Origin: Streptomyces sp. KL109B
GTDB lineage: Bacteria > Actinomycetota > Actinomycetes > Streptomycetales > Streptomycetaceae
Reading direction: 5' to 3'
Length of the DNA stretch: 64,000 bases
Assembly: GCF_030766935.1 (NCBI RefSeq)
Contig: NZ_JASERL010000016.1
Location: forward strand, 1 to 64,000
Translations under genes and position numbers: made by a program
Shown here: one piece after another, positions 61,928 through 64,000 of the stretch
How positions within the stretch are numbered: position 1 is the stretch's first letter
How the letters are laid out: the number at the start of each line of letters is the position of its first letter
Notes under the pieces: model-generated
The model's input: only the letters and a program-made list of their open reading frames with translations
Database searches by the model: none
Told to the model about the DNA's origin: nothing

Positions 61928-62704
61928 ATGGATCTGGGCCTCGCCGACCGGACCTACGTGGTCACCGGAGGCAGCTCGGGCGTCGGCCTGGCCACGGTCC
62001 GCGCCCTCCTCGACGAAGGCGCGAACGTCGCCACCTGCGGGCGCGACGCCGACCGCCTGAAGCGGATCGGCACGCACGACCGCCTCTTCACCGCGACCTG
62101 CGACGTGCGCGACGCAGCCGCCGTACGCGACTTCGTAGCGGCGTCCGCCGAGGCCTTCGACGGCCGCGTCGACGGGCTCGTCAACAACGCGGGCCAGTCC
62201 CGCATGAAGCGCCTCGACGACACCACCGAGGACGACTGGCGCGACGAGCTGGAGCTGAAGTTCGCCGGTGTGCTGAATCCGCTGGAGGCCGCCCGGAAGT
62301 ACCTCGGCGCCTCCGACGCCGCCTCGATCGTCAACGTCAACGCCGTCCTCGCCAAGCAGCCCGAGCCGCGCCTGATCACGACGAGCGCCGCCCGCGCCGG
62401 CATCCTCAACCTCTCCAAGTCCCTCTCCCAGGAGCTGGCTTCGGACGGCATCCGGGTCAACTCGGTGTGCCTCGGGCTCGTCGACACCGGGCAGTGGACG
62501 CGCCGGCACGCCGCCGCGGACTCCGGGATGTCGTACGAGGACTGGCAGGCGGAACTGGCCGCCGACCGGGGCGTCTCGCTCGGCCGGCTCGGCCGCGCCG
62601 AGGAGGTCGCGTACGCGATCGTCGCGCTGCTCTCGCCGCGCGCCTCGTACATCACCGGCACCAGCATCGATGTCTGCGGCGGCGTCGGCCGCGGCATTCT
62701 CTGA
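61928..62704 (+). CDS. SDR-family protein lacking the catalytic Tyr-Lys pair
   Basis: A 258-residue protein with an intact SDR Rossmann fold (TGGSSGVG, NNAGQ, and the C-terminal ITGTSIDVCGGVGRG). The active site is not classical: the YxxxK segment reads TSAAR (152-156), so Tyr is Thr and Lys is Arg, and the Ser position is Asn138. The cofactor probably still binds. It may be a non-redox lyase or isomerase, use another acid/base, or be a regulatory partner of the first SDR. The start is ATG 61928. Confidence 0.85.
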   Translation: MDLGLADRTYVVTGGSSGVGLATVRALLDEGANVATCGRDADRLKRIGTHDRLFTATCDVRDAAAVRDFVAASAEAFDGRVDGLVNNAGQSRMKRLDDTTEDDWRDELELKFAGVLNPLEAARKYLGASDAASIVNVNAVLAKQPEPRLITTSAARAGILNLSKSLSQELASDGIRVNSVCLGLVDTGQWTRRHAAADSGMSYEDWQAELAADRGVSLGRLGRAEEVAYAIVALLSPRASYITGTSIDVCGGVGRGIL

Positions 62705-62713
62705 GGAGTTCGC

Positions 62714-64000
62714 ATGTCAGATCGCATGTCAGATCGCATGTCTGATACGTCATATACGACGTACGCCAACGGCGGTGACCTCCTCGTCGCCGTCCTGAAG
62801 GAACTCGGCGTCGACACCGTCTTCGGCATCGTCTCCGTGCACAACCTGCCGCTGGTCGAGGCCGTCGACCGGGAGCTGCGCTTCGTACCGGTGCGGCACG
62901 AGGCGAGCGCCGTCAACGCCGCCGACGCGTACGGCCGCGCCCGCGGCACCATCGGCTGCGCGCTCACCTCCACCGGCACCGGCGCGGGCAACGCCGCCGG
63001 TTCGCTCATCGAGGCGCTGGCCTCCGGCACCTCCGTACTGCACGTCACCGGTCAGGTCGAGGCCGAATTCCTGGGCAGCGGGCGCGGGTTCATCCACGAG
63101 ACGAAGGACCAGCTCGGCATGCTGGACGCCGTCTCCGCGTACGCCGCGACCGTGCGGTCCACCGAGGAGGCGGGCGCCACCCTCCGTGCCGCCGCCCGCG
63201 CCGCGCTCGCCTCGCCCGGCGGCCCGGCCAGCGTGGAGTGGCCGATCGACCTGCAGTACGCGGCGCAGACGGACGCCACCCGGGAGACCACGGATGCCGG
63301 GAAGCCCTCCGTGGACGCGAACCAACTCGCCACCGCCGCCGCACTGTTGGCGTCCGCCGAGCGCCCTCTCATCTGGGCCGGCGGCGGCGCCACCCGCGCC
63401 GGCGCCGAGCTGACCGCGCTCGTCGAGGCGACCGGCGCCGGTCTGCTCACCTCCAACTCCGGTCGCGGCAGCGTCCCCGAGGACCACCCGCAGGTCATCG
63501 GCAACTTCGCCACCACGCCCGCCGGGCGCGCGCTGCTCGCGGACGCGGATGTGCTGCTGACCATCGGCACCCACTTCCGGTCCAACGAGACCGCCGACTA
63601 CGGGCTGAAGCTCCCCGGCGCCGAACGGCACATCCAGATCGACGTCGATGCCGCCGCCCTCGGCCGCGTCTACCCCGCCGCGCACACCCTGCACGCCGAC
63701 GCCGCCGACGCCCTGACCGCGCTCCTCCCCCACGCACGCGCCGCCGAGCCTTCGTGGACGGCCCGGGTCAAGGACGTACGCGAAGAGGTCCGCGCCACCC
63801 TCCACGACAACATCGGCCCGCAGGCGGCCATTTGTGACGCCCTGCGCGCCGCCCTGCCGCGTGACGCCGTCGTGGCGCGTGACGTCACGATCCCGTCCAG
63901 CAGCTGGGGCAACCGGCTCCTGGAGATGTACGACCCGCGCTCCAACGTGTTCCCGCGCGGCGGCGGCATCGGGCAGGGCCTCGGCATGGGCATCGGCGCC
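62714..64000 (+). CDS. ThDP-dependent decarboxylase/acetolactate synthase-like enzyme (C-terminus cut by window edge)
   Basis: The first 429 residues of a thiamine diphosphate enzyme. The activating Glu63 is in VRHEASAVNAADAYGR, followed by the Gly-rich LTSTGTGAGNAAGSL and the central domain PLIWAGGGATRAGAEL. The PP-domain GDG motif lies beyond the edge. It resembles benzoylformate/phenylpyruvate decarboxylases more than true acetolactate synthase, but this is tentative. Three in-frame ATGs (62714, 62726, 62738) are created by a 12-bp repeat; I use the first, which has GAGGAG five bases upstream. Confidence 0.88.
   Translation, partial: MSDRMSDRMSDTSYTTYANGGDLLVAVLKELGVDTVFGIVSVHNLPLVEAVDRELRFVPVRHEASAVNAADAYGRARGTIGCALTSTGTGAGNAAGSLIEALASGTSVLHVTGQVEAEFLGSGRGFIHETKDQLGMLDAVSAYAATVRSTEEAGATLRAAARAALASPGGPASVEWPIDLQYAAQTDATRETTDAGKPSVDANQLATAAALLASAERPLIWAGGGATRAGAELTALVEATGAGLLTSNSGRGSVPEDHPQVIGNFATTPAGRALLADADVLLTIGTHFRSNETADYGLKLPGAERHIQIDVDAAALGRVYPAAHTLHADAADALTALLPHARAAEPSWTARVKDVREEVRATLHDNIGPQAAICDALRAALPRDAVVARDVTIPSSSWGNRLLEMYDPRSNVFPRGGGIGQGLGMGIGA

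Overview
The window is chromosomal DNA from a Streptomyces or a very close actinomycete. It has very high GC, GTG/TTG starts with purine-rich ribosome binding sites, a complete Pup-proteasome system, twin-arginine transport genes, a five-gene conservon (sensor kinase, roadblock, DUF742, GTPase, P450), PafB/PafC and the glycerol (gyl) operon. The order pafA-pafB-pafC-tatA-tatC-helY matches what is known in Mycobacterium tuberculosis. No tRNA, rRNA, CRISPR array or transposase was seen.

Layout. 1-4.2 kb: the end of a betaine-type ABC ATPase, a 5'-3' exonuclease, an iron-box-controlled siderophore-interacting flavoprotein and an RluA-type pseudouridine synthase. 4.2-9.0 kb: the conservon, read leftward, whose terminal P450 has the EQSLW variant in place of the ExxR motif. 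9.5-15.4 kb: helY, a lipid kinase, tatC, tatA and small proteins. 15.4-20.5 kb: pafC, pafB, two FKBP prolyl isomerases and pafA. 20.5-23.0 kb: an MFS transporter and a divergent LacI regulator around a large palindrome. 23.0-29.2 kb: prcA, prcB, an endonuclease VII-like gene, pup, dop and the ATPase arc. PafA ligates Pup, Dop deamidates and removes Pup, and ARC unfolds tagged proteins into PrcBA.

29.5-39.4 kb: a ferredoxin, an exported hypothetical protein, tRNA m1A58 methyltransferase, a site-2 protease with CBS domains, a RecB-like Fe-S nuclease, an orphan response regulator, two orphan oligopeptide-binding lipoproteins and a HAD phosphatase. 39.5-48.5 kb: metH and the divergent gylR-glpF-glpK-glpD glycerol regulon with two matching candidate GylR sites.

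48.5-64 kb is accessory catabolic DNA and the most novel part. A leftward operon encodes a three-subunit molybdenum hydroxylase (FAD, 2Fe-2S and Mo subunits), a CoxG-like protein and a MarR regulator. A divergent gene encodes an apparent TetR-MarR fusion regulator. An MFS carrier faces a rightward, tightly coupled operon: aldehyde dehydrogenase, extradiol dioxygenase, aspartate-dehydrogenase-like protein, alpha/beta hydrolase, cupin, SDR, an SDR lacking the catalytic Tyr/Lys, and a ThDP-dependent decarboxylase-like enzyme cut by the right edge. Together they look like an uncharacterised route for an aromatic or N-heteroaromatic acid; the substrate cannot be read from the sequence.

Short tandem repeats with periods of 9, 12, 18, 24 and 28 bp sit at gene ends and junctions. 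Three copies of a ~50-bp dispersed repeat follow or overlap gene ends.
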